Made by a program: the position numbers and the translations under genes. Under the pieces are notes generated by a model that was given only the letters and a program-made list of their open reading frames with translations, made no database searches and had not been told where the DNA came from. A DNA stretch of 64,000 bases, from assembly GCF_020283565.1 (NCBI RefSeq), contig NC_060059.1, positions 17,354,933 to 17,418,932 of the forward strand, read 5' to 3'. The stretch's first letter is position 1; the number at the start of each line of letters is the position of its first letter. This stretch comes from Trifolium pratense (lineage: Eukaryota; Streptophyta; Magnoliopsida; Fabales; Fabaceae). Below, one piece after another: positions 55,501 through 64,000 of the stretch.

Positions 55501-57931
55501 GAACACGGCTCAACAAACAAGGTTCATGCACCTGCTCGGCGCTTGTCTAGATTCTATTTCCATGCTTGTAGAGCTGGCTCACCTGCTAAAATAGCTCGTG
55601 CAGCCCAAAGCGTTATCTCAGGATTTGTTTTGGTTTCTAAAGCATGTGGAAACGATGTTCCAAGGTATATAAAAGTTGATTTGATAACTTTCTTAACCAT
55701 GCCGAATTGATATAATAGTTTAGGAGCATACAACTGATAATCTTGTGTCTATTGAAGGTTTTTTATATATTATCATTTTCAAAAAATTCGCAACATAGTT
55801 TTCATCATATGCATGCATTTTATACCAGTTCTTAGTTTACTGTTTTGTAACCATGAATAGGTTGACATTCTGGTTCTCAAATCTAATATTGCTGAGAGCA
55901 ATTGTGAGCAAAGGAGTTGAAAATGAAGATCTTGGCGATGGTCCATGCATCAACAGTGAATGTTATGTAAATGGTCCTGCGCTTCAGGAACAAGAAAAAG
56001 AAAATTCGGAGACATTTATAGTTGCATTGGAAAAGGTAGAAGCTTGGATATTCTCTCGAATCGTTGAGTCAGTGTGGTGGCAGGTTGAATCACAAACCTT
56101 CATTTTTTCCTCCCGTTTCTCCTCAATGTTCTTCTTCTCTTTCATCTCTCAAGAGATTTGATTTGGAACTGATTGCCATTGTACTTTTCACTGATTTTTG
56201 TTGTTGTTTGATGTCTCCAGACTTTGACTCCATACATGCAGTCTGCAGCGGCTAAGAGCTCTAACTCTAGGAAAACCAATGGGAAGAGACATGTTATCGG
56301 TGATCAAGATCAAGGAAACTTTTCTGTGGATTTATGGAAAAGAGCTTTCAAGGATTCATGTGAAAGGCTTTGTCCTCTTCGAGCTGGAGGGCTCGAATGT
56401 GGCTGCTTGCCTGTGATATCTAGAATGGTATAGTTTAACATTTGTATTCTTGATGCAATATGTTTCAATGCTGGATTCATTCTTATATTCTTATTTTTTT
56501 ACATGTATATATAAATAATATGACAAAACATCTATCTTTATGGGCTATTTGTGATGGTAGGTGATGGAGCAATTGGTTAATAGACTTGATGTGGCGATGT
56601 TCAATGCTATTCTTCGCGAATCAGCCGATGAGATGCCTACGGATCCTGTATCTGACCCTATTAGTGATTCTAAGGTTCTTCCTATACCATCTGGAAAATC
56701 AGGCTTTAGGGCTGGTGCACAACTAAAGAATTCTGTGAGTGTCTAAACTTGTAGTTCTGCATCTTCTTTCTATGCATTAGGAATGGCTTTAAGAAAGTTT
56801 AAAAGCACTTACAAATTTGGTGTTTTGAGAATATGATTTTTTAATTCATTAACAACATTCAAAATGTGGCTTCAATCAAAACTTGCTTACTTTATTTGAT
56901 CCTTATAGTCAATCCTACTTATTTAGATAAGTTTTGTTGTAGTTGCACAAAGGATTTGCATTGTATGTACTCTTGCTAACTTCACTCTGTCTTTACTCAG
57001 ATTGGTGACTGGTCAAGATGGCTTTCAGATTTGTTTGGCATTGATGATTCTGACTCTCATGAAGATGAAAATGAAAATGAAGATTTGAAATATGAATCAC
57101 CCTTCAAACCTTTCCCTCTCCTGAACGCGTTGAGTGATCTAATGATGCTTCCTTTCGATATGCTTGCAGACAACTCTATGAGAAAAGAGGTTTAGTTACT
57201 TTTGATTTTTCGACTCGTGTTTTTCATTTTTATTTTTTTGTGAATTTTTTTTTGATTTTCTTTATGCAAAAAATTCTATAGGTATGTCCTAGATTTGGCA
57301 TATTGATAATAAAACAGGTCGTCAACAATTTTGTACCCGATGAGTTCTCCCCTGGACCTGTCCCAAATGCTGTTTTCGAGGCCTTGGACAATGAGGTTGG
57401 TTAATTTGTTGCATGATTTTTGTTTCTTTTTTTTTTTTTTCACCACCAGTATCCAGCCCACCGGACCGCCTAATTTGGTTTAGGGATCAGTTCTGGCATT
57501 AAGTGGTTTCAGCCCCTTCCCGATCGCAGTTGTGGGGGATCGAACCGTGGTCCTCCCTACCAAGTCCAACGCCAATCACCACTAGACCAACTAACGATTG
57601 GTTATACTTTTATTGATTTTAGGATATTGAGGATGATGAAGCATCCATCACAAGCTTTCCATGCACTGCTGGTTCAACATTCTATGCACCTCCTCCAGCT
57701 TCTTCAGTTGTAAGCATGCTAAAAGAAGTTGGAACCCCTTTACTAAGAAGTGGTTCATTTGTGCTTAAAAAGTTATATACAAGTGATGATGAACTTGATG
57801 AATTAGATACACCACTTTCTGCTCTTGGCATGGATAATAATACTAAGAAAAAGAATGCAGCAGTAAAGGGAGGTGGTAAGGTTGTTAGATATGAGCTTTT
57901 GAGAGAAGTGTGGAAGAGTAATGGTGAATGA
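52506..57931 (+). CDS. NT-C2 (EEIG1/EHBP1 N-terminal) domain protein with DIL-like C-terminal half
   Basis: Exons are 52506-53169, 54050-55664, 55861-56083, 56221-56427, 56561-56734, 57001-57189, 57282-57395 and 57623-57931. The frame is 1165 codons, giving 1164 aa. Residues about 15-160 form an NT-C2 domain (LHYIIHVHEIKPWPP, VLLQWENGDRNSG, NYLDFNLYDRTVKSQLLGSA). An acidic run (DDDDDDDLEIAAFTDDE) follows. Residues about 257-501 are three tandem 81-85 aa repeats. A short coiled coil (LKAEVERLREELREAAALEA, about 678-705) leads into a conserved C-terminal region (RLSRFYFHACRAGSPAKIAR, LTFWFSNLILLRAIVSKG, FSRIVESVWWQ, NNFVPDEFSPGPVPNAVFEA) that resembles a dilute/DIL-type fold. Arabidopsis relatives carry the vague name 'gar2-related'. 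A membrane- or cytoskeleton-linked adaptor role is inferred from the domains only. The start has an in-frame upstream GTG but ATG 52506 is the first Met. The gene appears intact. Confidence 0.9.
53572..53879. mobile_element. About 308-bp insertion in NT-C2 intron 1 flanked by 10-bp repeats
   Basis: ACTCATAGTT occurs at 53562-53571 and 53880-53889. The inserted DNA is unusually GC-rich at its left end (GGGGCAAGGGGCGGGGGAGC). Its right half has a stretch (GTAACGGACGTAGGCACATT) like the U5 region of some plant LTRs. The ends are not clean inverted repeats, so the type is unknown. Confidence 0.55.
54154..54888 (+). repeat. Three tandem in-frame repeats in exon 2 of the NT-C2 gene
   Basis: Units start at 54154, 54397 and 54652 (243 and 255 bp apart). 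Each encodes KAEAS-QVN-IKSPSS, LVLRSG-GNAENGRP, GSVKVADASSKIQE, QQSRWKDI-SDRF and ISPSS. The region is Ser-rich and probably unstructured. The high identity between units suggests recent expansion. Confidence 0.92.
57441..57605 (-). repeat. tRNA-derived SINE, family 2, in the last NT-C2 intron
   Basis: On the minus strand: TTGGTCTAGTGGTGATTGG (box A), CCACGGTTCGATCCCCCA (box B), and an A-rich tail matching the T-run at 57427-57440. It is related to 35250-35445. Confidence 0.72.
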
Positions 57932-59150
57932 CATATATATCTTAAATAATTGTTTTATTCTTTTTGTATATTTTGTTTACTATTTAGCATGTAGTATATA
58001 GCAGCTTTTGTTTTGTTTTTAACATTAAGAGTAAAGAGTAATAATAATATTGGTCTTTTATAATCTTGTACTTTTTTATTGTCAATAGAATAAGTTCAGC
58101 CTAAAAAATTACGTGTCTGGAAGAGAGAGCAGCTCTTTCATCTATTATCAATGAGTCTTTACTAGAGATATAAATGTATTACAAGAAATTGACGTCAAGA
58201 ATTTTCTCAAGAACAAACTCTGTTTTCACAATAACAACTCCCAATTTTTATACTTCTTCTATTACAAGGAATAAGTCATTTTAGCATAATTCCAACGACA
58301 AGAGTTTTAGCTCATGGTGAGCTTAGCAAAACATACAACAAAAAATACAACAACTAAAAACCATCTTTCAACAACTAATCTACAGTGTCGTGGCATTGGT
58401 TGTTAGAATCGCGGGCATGAACTGAATCGGTGGTTAAGGTGTGGCAATGGAGGTGCATGCTCATCCCGATCTTAAATAAATGCAAGGGTGACAAATTTAT
58501 ATAGGTATCTTTGATAGCCTCACAGTGTCGTAATAAAAAGAGTATCGATCCACAGAGACTAAGAAGAAATAAAGTAAAAATCAAAATATATAGAGATTAG
58601 AAAGAAAAGTAGTAAAAATAAAAGAGGATATTTGGATATGTTTTGGATTTTGAGAGATTAGCTGCAAGCAAAATAAAACTAATGGTATATATTTCTATGG
58701 AGAATCACCCTAGGATCATGCAATTAGTCACAAACACACAAATCACCCTAGAATCACCCAATCTAATTTCTCTTGTCATGAGAAAACATTTTTTTAAAAC
58801 AAGTTAAATGATAATGGAGTAAACTACATGGCCAATAATCCCCTTTCGTGGCAATTAATGGAACTCTCTGCATAAACATGATAGAAAACTTCGCATACCT
58901 CAAACACACAGTACTCATATTATGCTCTTCCATAGCTTGTAGGCTCTGGACATACATCAATTTGTGTGTTCGGTACTTCATCTTCTATTAAAACACCAAT
59001 ACTATGAAAGAAACATATTAGTAATCCTAATCGACAAAAGTGAAAAGAGAAAGGATTAAGAGAGCTTGTTATGGACGACTCTCCATAACCCTAAGAAGGA
59101 AGGGAACTACTCACACCTATGTTGAGGCAAAATCTCAATTGGATGTTTTA
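57932..59150. other. 3' flank of the NT-C2 gene and spacer
   Basis: The first 150-200 bp is the likely 3' UTR. No further gene is supported. Confidence 0.45.
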
Positions 59151-59154
59151 AAAA

Positions 59155-59495
59155 TGGCAAAATTACACTATAAGTCCTTTATCTTATTTTTTTTGTAACA
59201 TTTTGGTCCTTAATCTTTTTTTTGTAACAATTTGGTTCTTTATCTTTTTTTTTGTAACACTTTGGTCCTTATCTTATTTATTTATAAAAAATAAAGGATC
59301 AAAGTGTTACAAATAAAAAAGATAAAGGACCAAATTGTTACAAAAAAAGGGACTAAGGTGTTACAAATAAAAAAAATAAAGGACTAAAGTGTTACAAATA
59401 AAAGATAAATGACCAAAATGTTACAAAAAAAAGATAAAGGACCAAAATGTTACAAAAAAAATAAGATAAAGGACTTGTAGTATAATTTTGCGTTT
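59155..59495. repeat. Large inverted repeat with tandem 'TTTGGTCC' units in each arm
   Basis: The left arm CAAAATTACACTATAAGTCC, then TTTATCTTATTTTTTTTGTA, is mirrored at 59440-59495. Within each arm a unit TTTGTAACAnTTTGGTCCTT is repeated several times. The whole 340 bp can fold into one long hairpin. It is non-coding and probably a foldback-type element. Confidence 0.75.
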
Positions 59496-59874
59496 AAAAA
59501 TAACAAACATCTTAATTATATTTTAAATTTTAAATGTATTTCTCATTAATTTGTTATTTAACAAGTGCTCTTAAGTGTTTTAATTACCCACGAGCGATTG
59601 ATTATTTTATCAATATTATTCATCTTATTATTGGCTAAGAAAAAAGTTCAGGGTTATTGTGAGAATGTTCTCCAGTTCACGCAACATTCTCCTCAAGAAC
59701 ATATCTCAAAGCAAAGATATTTATTTCATTAAGTCAATCATGTACAAGACAAATAAGCACTTTCTCCTTGATTTTAACTCACAGAATCCCAACTGTATTA
59801 AAATCATTTAAGGCAAGGAATATTTGTGTGGAAAGAAGACTTTCCCCATTGGTTAAGGTTTAAGGATCAAGCAT

Positions 59875-60402
59875 AAGGGGCGTCTCCGAGTTTTATGAGA
59901 CTCTGTACAAAATATAAAAGTGGCCCCTTAATAAAAAAATATAATTTTTTTAAAAGAATTTTCAATTTAAATTGCATATAATATATATATAAAAAAAATC
60001 ATTCTTATTCTTGTAAACATATAAATTATCAATATTAAACCAATTGAATTAAATCAAATGGGACAACAAATACAAAATAATTATCTTTGTATATAACGTC
60101 AAAAAGGACCTCCTAATGTAAAGTTAAATTTTATGCAGAGATTAAAATGGACTAGAACTATATTTACGAGTATAAATAACTAATCTATTGATACTCATAT
60201 GATATTTTATGAACATTGACAATATATAACTATTATTTCAGGGCCTAAAAATTAATCTATTAATATACATCTGATATTTTATTGGTATAAATAATACATA
60301 ATTAATATTATAGGACCTCAAAATTTTGATCGAGTTGAGACCCTCAAAATTTTGAGGCCCGATGCGGTCGCACATCTTGCACATGTGTGCAAGCCGCCAC
60401 TG
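59875..60402. mobile_element. Degenerate hAT-type element, 528 bp
   Basis: A perfect 8-bp direct repeat TCAAGCAT flanks it (59867-59874, 60403-60410). The right end read inward is CAGTGGCGGCTTGCACACAT, a typical hAT terminus; the left end AAGGGGCGTCTCCG is its partly decayed partner. No transposase is encoded. Confidence 0.8.
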
Positions 60403-60410
60403 TCAAGCAT

Positions 60411-61143
60411 GTGCACAAGGAGAAGTATTAAAGGCAAGATCACATAAGCTGCCTCAAATATGCTTAGACAAAATATTTCATGGACCAATGAGAATGGAAC
60501 AACATGACTTAAACTCTTAGTTGTCATGTACTTTCAAAAGAATATTAAATGAACATTCTCCCATGTTTTTTTTTTGTTTTGTTCAAGAAGGTTGTACTCG
60601 GAAAGTACATCATGAACAATTCAAAGAAGGACAATACAACTGTTTCTTTGGTGAACAAGCAAGGAAGAGCCATCTACAGCTCACTACAAGCTGATCAAAC
60701 ACACTCCTTTGACAAAGAAGTTGAAGAACTTCCTAGAGAACGTTCTGAGAATGATATACTTGTCTTTAAAAATAATGAGCTATCTTCATTTAAAAAAACT
60801 AGCCGTTTGGAAATGCTTCATGGCCAAGGAACTGAAGACACAAGCCTCAGCTATAAATAGAAGACATTGGTTGCCTTTGAAGAGCAAGAGTTTAAGCAAC
60901 AACAATCTTCATACTTGTCTTTGTGATACAAGATATCAAAAGCTCTTCTTTAATCTTCCTCATTAAAGCTTTGTAACATTTCATACTAGGATCAATATAT
61001 CTCTTGACTGAACTGAGAGTTTCTTTTTGTAAAAGCTTCTCAACGTTGTTTGAGTTTTGTAAAAGCTAGCTTAGATCAAATCACTCTCTTTGTAAAAGGA
61101 AAATGAAAGCATGTTGAAAAAAAGAGAATTTTTTTTAAAAAGT
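60411..61143. other. Unassigned region with a promoter-like TATA motif
   Basis: An open stretch at 60549-60860 encodes about 103 aa with no domain I recognise. CTATAAATAG at 60851-60860 is a strong TATA-like motif, followed by repeats of TTGTAAAAGCT (about 61027-61070). The composition looks like a piece of an LTR or other promoter-bearing repeat, but no boundaries were found. Confidence 0.35.
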
Positions 61144-61172
61144 ATGAGAGAGAAACCTAGAGAGGGAGTGGG

Positions 61173-63463
61173 GTGGCGACTCAGGAAGGGGGAAAAGTAT
61201 TTCCCAATGGTAGAAATCATTCAAAACAAGGCAACCGTATCCAAGGTGGTGAAGTAACAACATTTTACTTCACTAATTTCCCCGATCACCTAACGGTACA
61301 AGATCTGTGGGATAAGTTTGCTTGCATTTGGAGGGTGGGTGAAGTTTACATACCGCATAAGCTGGATCGGAGGGGAAAGAGATTTAGCTTTGTGAGGTTC
61401 TGGGAAGTTCAAAACGTGGAAGGGGTGTTGAGGAAGCTTGAGGATACATGGTTTGAAACTTACAAAATCAGGGCCAATCTGGCTTTGCATCAAAGAGATT
61501 CGAAACCCCCAGATAAGGGTAAACAACAAATAACAAATATGGCACCTGGGAAAGGCTTTAGAGGTGATGTTAGGCAGGGCGTGTCATACAAACAAAGCTT
61601 GGCGAAGGTGGATCCACCAACAATCATTGCTGATAACTGGAGGGGTGGATTCAAGCAACTCGGCTCAAGACGAGAATTGACGGCGACCCAAATACGTGAA
61701 AGTACGATGGATGTGGCGGTGGTGGAGGAGAATATGAAAAAATTTGAAAAGTGTTGGGTGGGGAAACTATGGGACCAGAACGATGTTGACAGTATCCAAT
61801 TCAAAATCTGGATGGAAGGGTTCCAAATGATCTCAGTAGTTTACCTGGGCTTGGATATGGTTCTTCTCTCTAGTGTGGAAGAAGATGGTGTGAAGAATGC
61901 GGTGACGTCAAATAAGGATTGGTGGAGTCGATGTTTTATCGAAATCATCTTGTGGACTCTAGTGGTTTGGCCTCGAGGAAGAAGGGTGTGGATTCGTATC
62001 TTTGGCGCACCATTACATGTGTGGGGAGAGGATTGCTTTGGCAAGGTGGTGTGTGGATTTGGGAAACTGATAAAACTCGATGAACCAACAAAGAGCTTGG
62101 AATGCTTAGAGTATGCGAGAGCACAAGTAGCCATCAACTGTTGGGATACTATTGATAAAGTGCTGGATATTATAGTTGGTCAAGATTTGTTTGTCTTGAA
62201 GCTGATTGAAGAACGGTGGACGGGTGAACAGGTGGGGGAACGAGATGGATTTTCAAAGAACTGTGAGGAGAGTGACGCCTCGATTGGGTCATCGGTTGGG
62301 CGGTGGGAAGCGGCGGATGACGATCTCCATGAAGTTCGGTCTCATTGCTCCTCGCCGGAGAGACCGATTCAGGGAGTTTCAAATGTTGATACGGTTGGAC
62401 TGCTGGGTAATGGGGCAAAACAACTTTTTCCTGACACACCAACCCTAGTCATTGTCGGTGTCAGTTTGAGGGAGGGTGAAGAGATTGTTGTGCAGCAAAA
62501 CAAGGCACCTTTAGTGAAGGATGGTCCAACAATTGTGATGGAAAAGGCAATGGTTGTCTTGCCTGACAACGCTTTTGATCTTCTTCAGGTGGGGCCTGGT
62601 GGGTCTGCGAAAACGGTAGGGGCGGCTGATGTTGTAGGGAGCAGAGAAGGTGAAAAAAGTCATCAGCTGTTAGGGTTTGGAGTTGAAGTGAGTAGTATGG
62701 GTGGGACCGATTTTTGTAGAGGAAGGATGAAAGATAGAGTGGGCCTTAATAAAGTTGGGTTGGATGGTGTATTAAATCTCAAACCAATAAGGGGTGTGGG
62801 GCCAGGAGGTAGGGTGGATAAATTAATTAAAGGGAGTTGTTCTCTCTGGGCTCAGTCAACAAATAAATTCGGGCCTCTAAACCTTGTTATGCAGCAGGAA
62901 GAGGAAAATGTGAGGAGGGCTTGTGACATTGAAGTGGTAAGTTTGGAAAGATTCGAAAAACAAAAAAAGGCCTTGTCTCTCTTGTGTGGGCCGGATTCCT
63001 TGGGCCCAGGTGGTGGTGCTAGTAGTAAAACAAAAGGGTCCAAAAAGCAAAACAAAAAAAACTTACTTACGAACTCCATCAAGCAGGGGGGGCTCCAAGG
63101 TGTGTACGTTTTGCGGCTGCTGTTCAAAATTCACGAAGAAGCACGACGAGAAATGGTGATAGGGTGGAGTTGGTTACAAATATTGCTCCAAAAACTTCGG
63201 ACCCAATCCAAGAGTCGTCCGATCCAACGGTCCAAGGCGATGGGGAAGGTAATAACAGTCTCGTTGATGGTGATTTGGTGTGTGACTAGAATTAAAACTC
63301 AATAAATGTTCGGAAAGAAGCGAAAAGGTTATTTAATATAGGAACCAATCTTGGAGTTTCTAGTAACGAGGAGCATATTATGGTGATTGAGAAATTAATT
63401 GATCTAAAAGAAGGGGAGGATCGGCCTACTCATGTTGAAGGGGATGTGATGGTTGATCAATGA
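61173..63463 (+). pseudogene. LINE ORF1 (RRM plus DUF4283-like gag), frameshifted
   Basis: The long frame 61173-63305 has no early ATG and begins within GTGGCGACT. The likely original start is ATG 61144 in another frame (MREKPREGVGWRLRKGE), so a frameshift lies near 61180-61260. An RRM is visible: TTFYFTNFPDHLTVQDLWDK with RNP1-like KRFSFVRF. A region of DUF4283 type follows (VWIRIFGAPLHVWGEDCFGK, LECLEYARAQVAI). No CCHC knuckle was found. At 63302 the frame shifts again; the true C terminus reads NVRKEAKRLFNIGTNLGVSS and continues to TGA 63461-63463. ORF1 binds LINE RNA to form the retrotransposition particle. Confidence 0.85.
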
Positions 63464-63675
63464 TAGTATGTAGTATGAATGTTAGGGGGCTGGGGGAGAG
63501 GTTGAAGAGGAGAAAAATTAGAGAGCTTGTAAAATCACAAAAGGTGGATGTTCTTGCTGTCCAAGAAACAAAGTTGGATGATATTAATAGGCGTTTATGT
63601 TCCTCACTAATGAGGGGTGATGATGTGGGTTATATCCCTTCAACGAGGAGGAGTGGTGGCTTACTTACGATATGA
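63460..63675 (+). pseudogene. LINE ORF2 start, APE-type endonuclease N terminus
   Basis: ATG 63460 opens MIVCSMNVRGLGERLKRRKI, then VDVLAVQETKLDD, the N93- and E-containing motifs of AP-endonuclease-like LINE nucleases, and RRSGGLLTI. A TGA at 63673-63675 replaces the Trp usual in ...TIWDS. About six bases later the sequence passes into the LTR-like TGTAACACCC. Confidence 0.88.
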
Positions 63676-63681
63676 GACTCG

Positions 63682-64000
63682 TGTAACACCCTTAATTTAC
63701 CCCTTTATTTTATTTTTCGAAAAAGTTAATTTCATTTATTTAATAAGGATGTCACACTTACTCAACGTAATTATGTCCTCAAATGATTAGAAATTATGTA
63801 GCGGAGAATAAAAATTAAACCAAAATAATATAAGTTTCAAAGTCCGAATTGAAAATACTGAATCAATTGACATAACCCAATTGTTATAAAAATTTAGCAG
63901 CATAATTAAATAAGTTTCTCCCCAAAAACATCCTAACAGAGCGACTCAAATAAATAGTAAAGCAACAACTATCCGAACACATCAGATATGATTCATCTCA
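63682..64000. mobile_element. Start of an LTR retrotransposon LTR (runs off the window)
   Basis: TGTAACACCCTTAATTTACC at 63682 interrupts the LINE ORF2. TGTAACACCC is a common start of plant Ty3/gypsy LTRs. No further domain is visible in the remaining 319 bp, so the assignment rests on the terminus and on the broken reading frame. Confidence 0.55.

Larger units (their letters stand above)
61144..63681 (+). mobile_element. Plant L1-type LINE, 3' part missing
   Basis: A 5' leader (GAGAGAGAAACCTAGAGAGG) is followed by ORF1 and the start of ORF2 (endonuclease). The element stops at about 63681, where an LTR-type TGTAACACCC begins. RT, RNase H and the A tail are therefore not seen in this window and may lie beyond the inserted element. 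Confidence 0.85.

Overview
The window is nuclear DNA of a flowering plant. It is AT-rich, has spliced genes with GT-AG introns and is packed with plant transposon types. The legume-style 'TTAAATATGTTTTTGGTCC' Mutator-like termini and a Cassandra-type 5S-bearing LTR remnant point to a Medicago/Trifolium-type legume. That placement is inference from repeat style, not from a database match.

Four long spliced genes can be reconstructed exon by exon: a casein kinase 1-like Ser/Thr kinase (minus, 14 coding exons, 8860 to 2395, 465 aa); a U4/U6 snRNP PRP4/LACHESIS-type WD40 splicing factor (plus, 5 coding exons, 19037 to 24333, 557 codons but with an in-frame TAG at codon 403); a PP2A B''-type regulatory subunit (plus, 12 coding exons, 36488 to 46614, 539 aa); and an NT-C2 (EEIG1/EHBP1 N-terminal) protein with a dilute-like C-terminal half (plus, 8 coding exons, 52506 to 57931, 1164 aa). 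Smaller loci are an intact single C2H2 zinc-finger gene with a C-terminal EAR motif (677-1144) and a broken, intronless NAC gene (33327 to 32065, minus). The 3' end of the NAC locus is an out-of-frame copy of the 3' half of the zinc-finger gene.

Layout. 1-9.5 kb: zinc-finger gene and CK1 gene; CK1 intron 5 holds a Cassandra/5S remnant and a non-autonomous hAT with a perfect 8-bp target duplication. 9.5-18.1 kb: dead Helitron helicase, Stowaway, Tourist and Mutator-like elements nested in a local tandem duplication that preserves empty sites. 19-24.3 kb: PRP4 gene, whose intron 4 carries a young gag-only terminal-repeat retrotransposon with three LTRs. 24.3-31.8 kb: Stowaway element and a non-autonomous Ty1/copia element with nearly identical LTRs, ruined coding content and a strange array of co-varying palindromes behind its primer-binding side. 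31.8-34.8 kb: NAC/zinc-finger chimera and a second copy of Helitron-associated sequence. 36.4-46.6 kb: PP2A B'' gene with tRNA-derived SINEs in its introns. 46.6-52.5 kb: gene-poor spacer. 52.5-57.9 kb: NT-C2 gene with an 81-85 aa triplicated segment. 58-64 kb: inverted-repeat element, hAT element, and a plant L1-type LINE whose ORF1 and ORF2 meet in an ATGA overlap and which is cut by the start of an LTR retrotransposon running off the window.

The four genes belong to general cell functions (signalling kinase, splicing, phosphatase regulation, membrane/cytoskeleton-type adaptor) and show no operon-like link. The interesting biology is in the mobile DNA and the chimeric or broken gene copies it surrounds. 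All calls are from reading the sequence; no alignment or database search was run.
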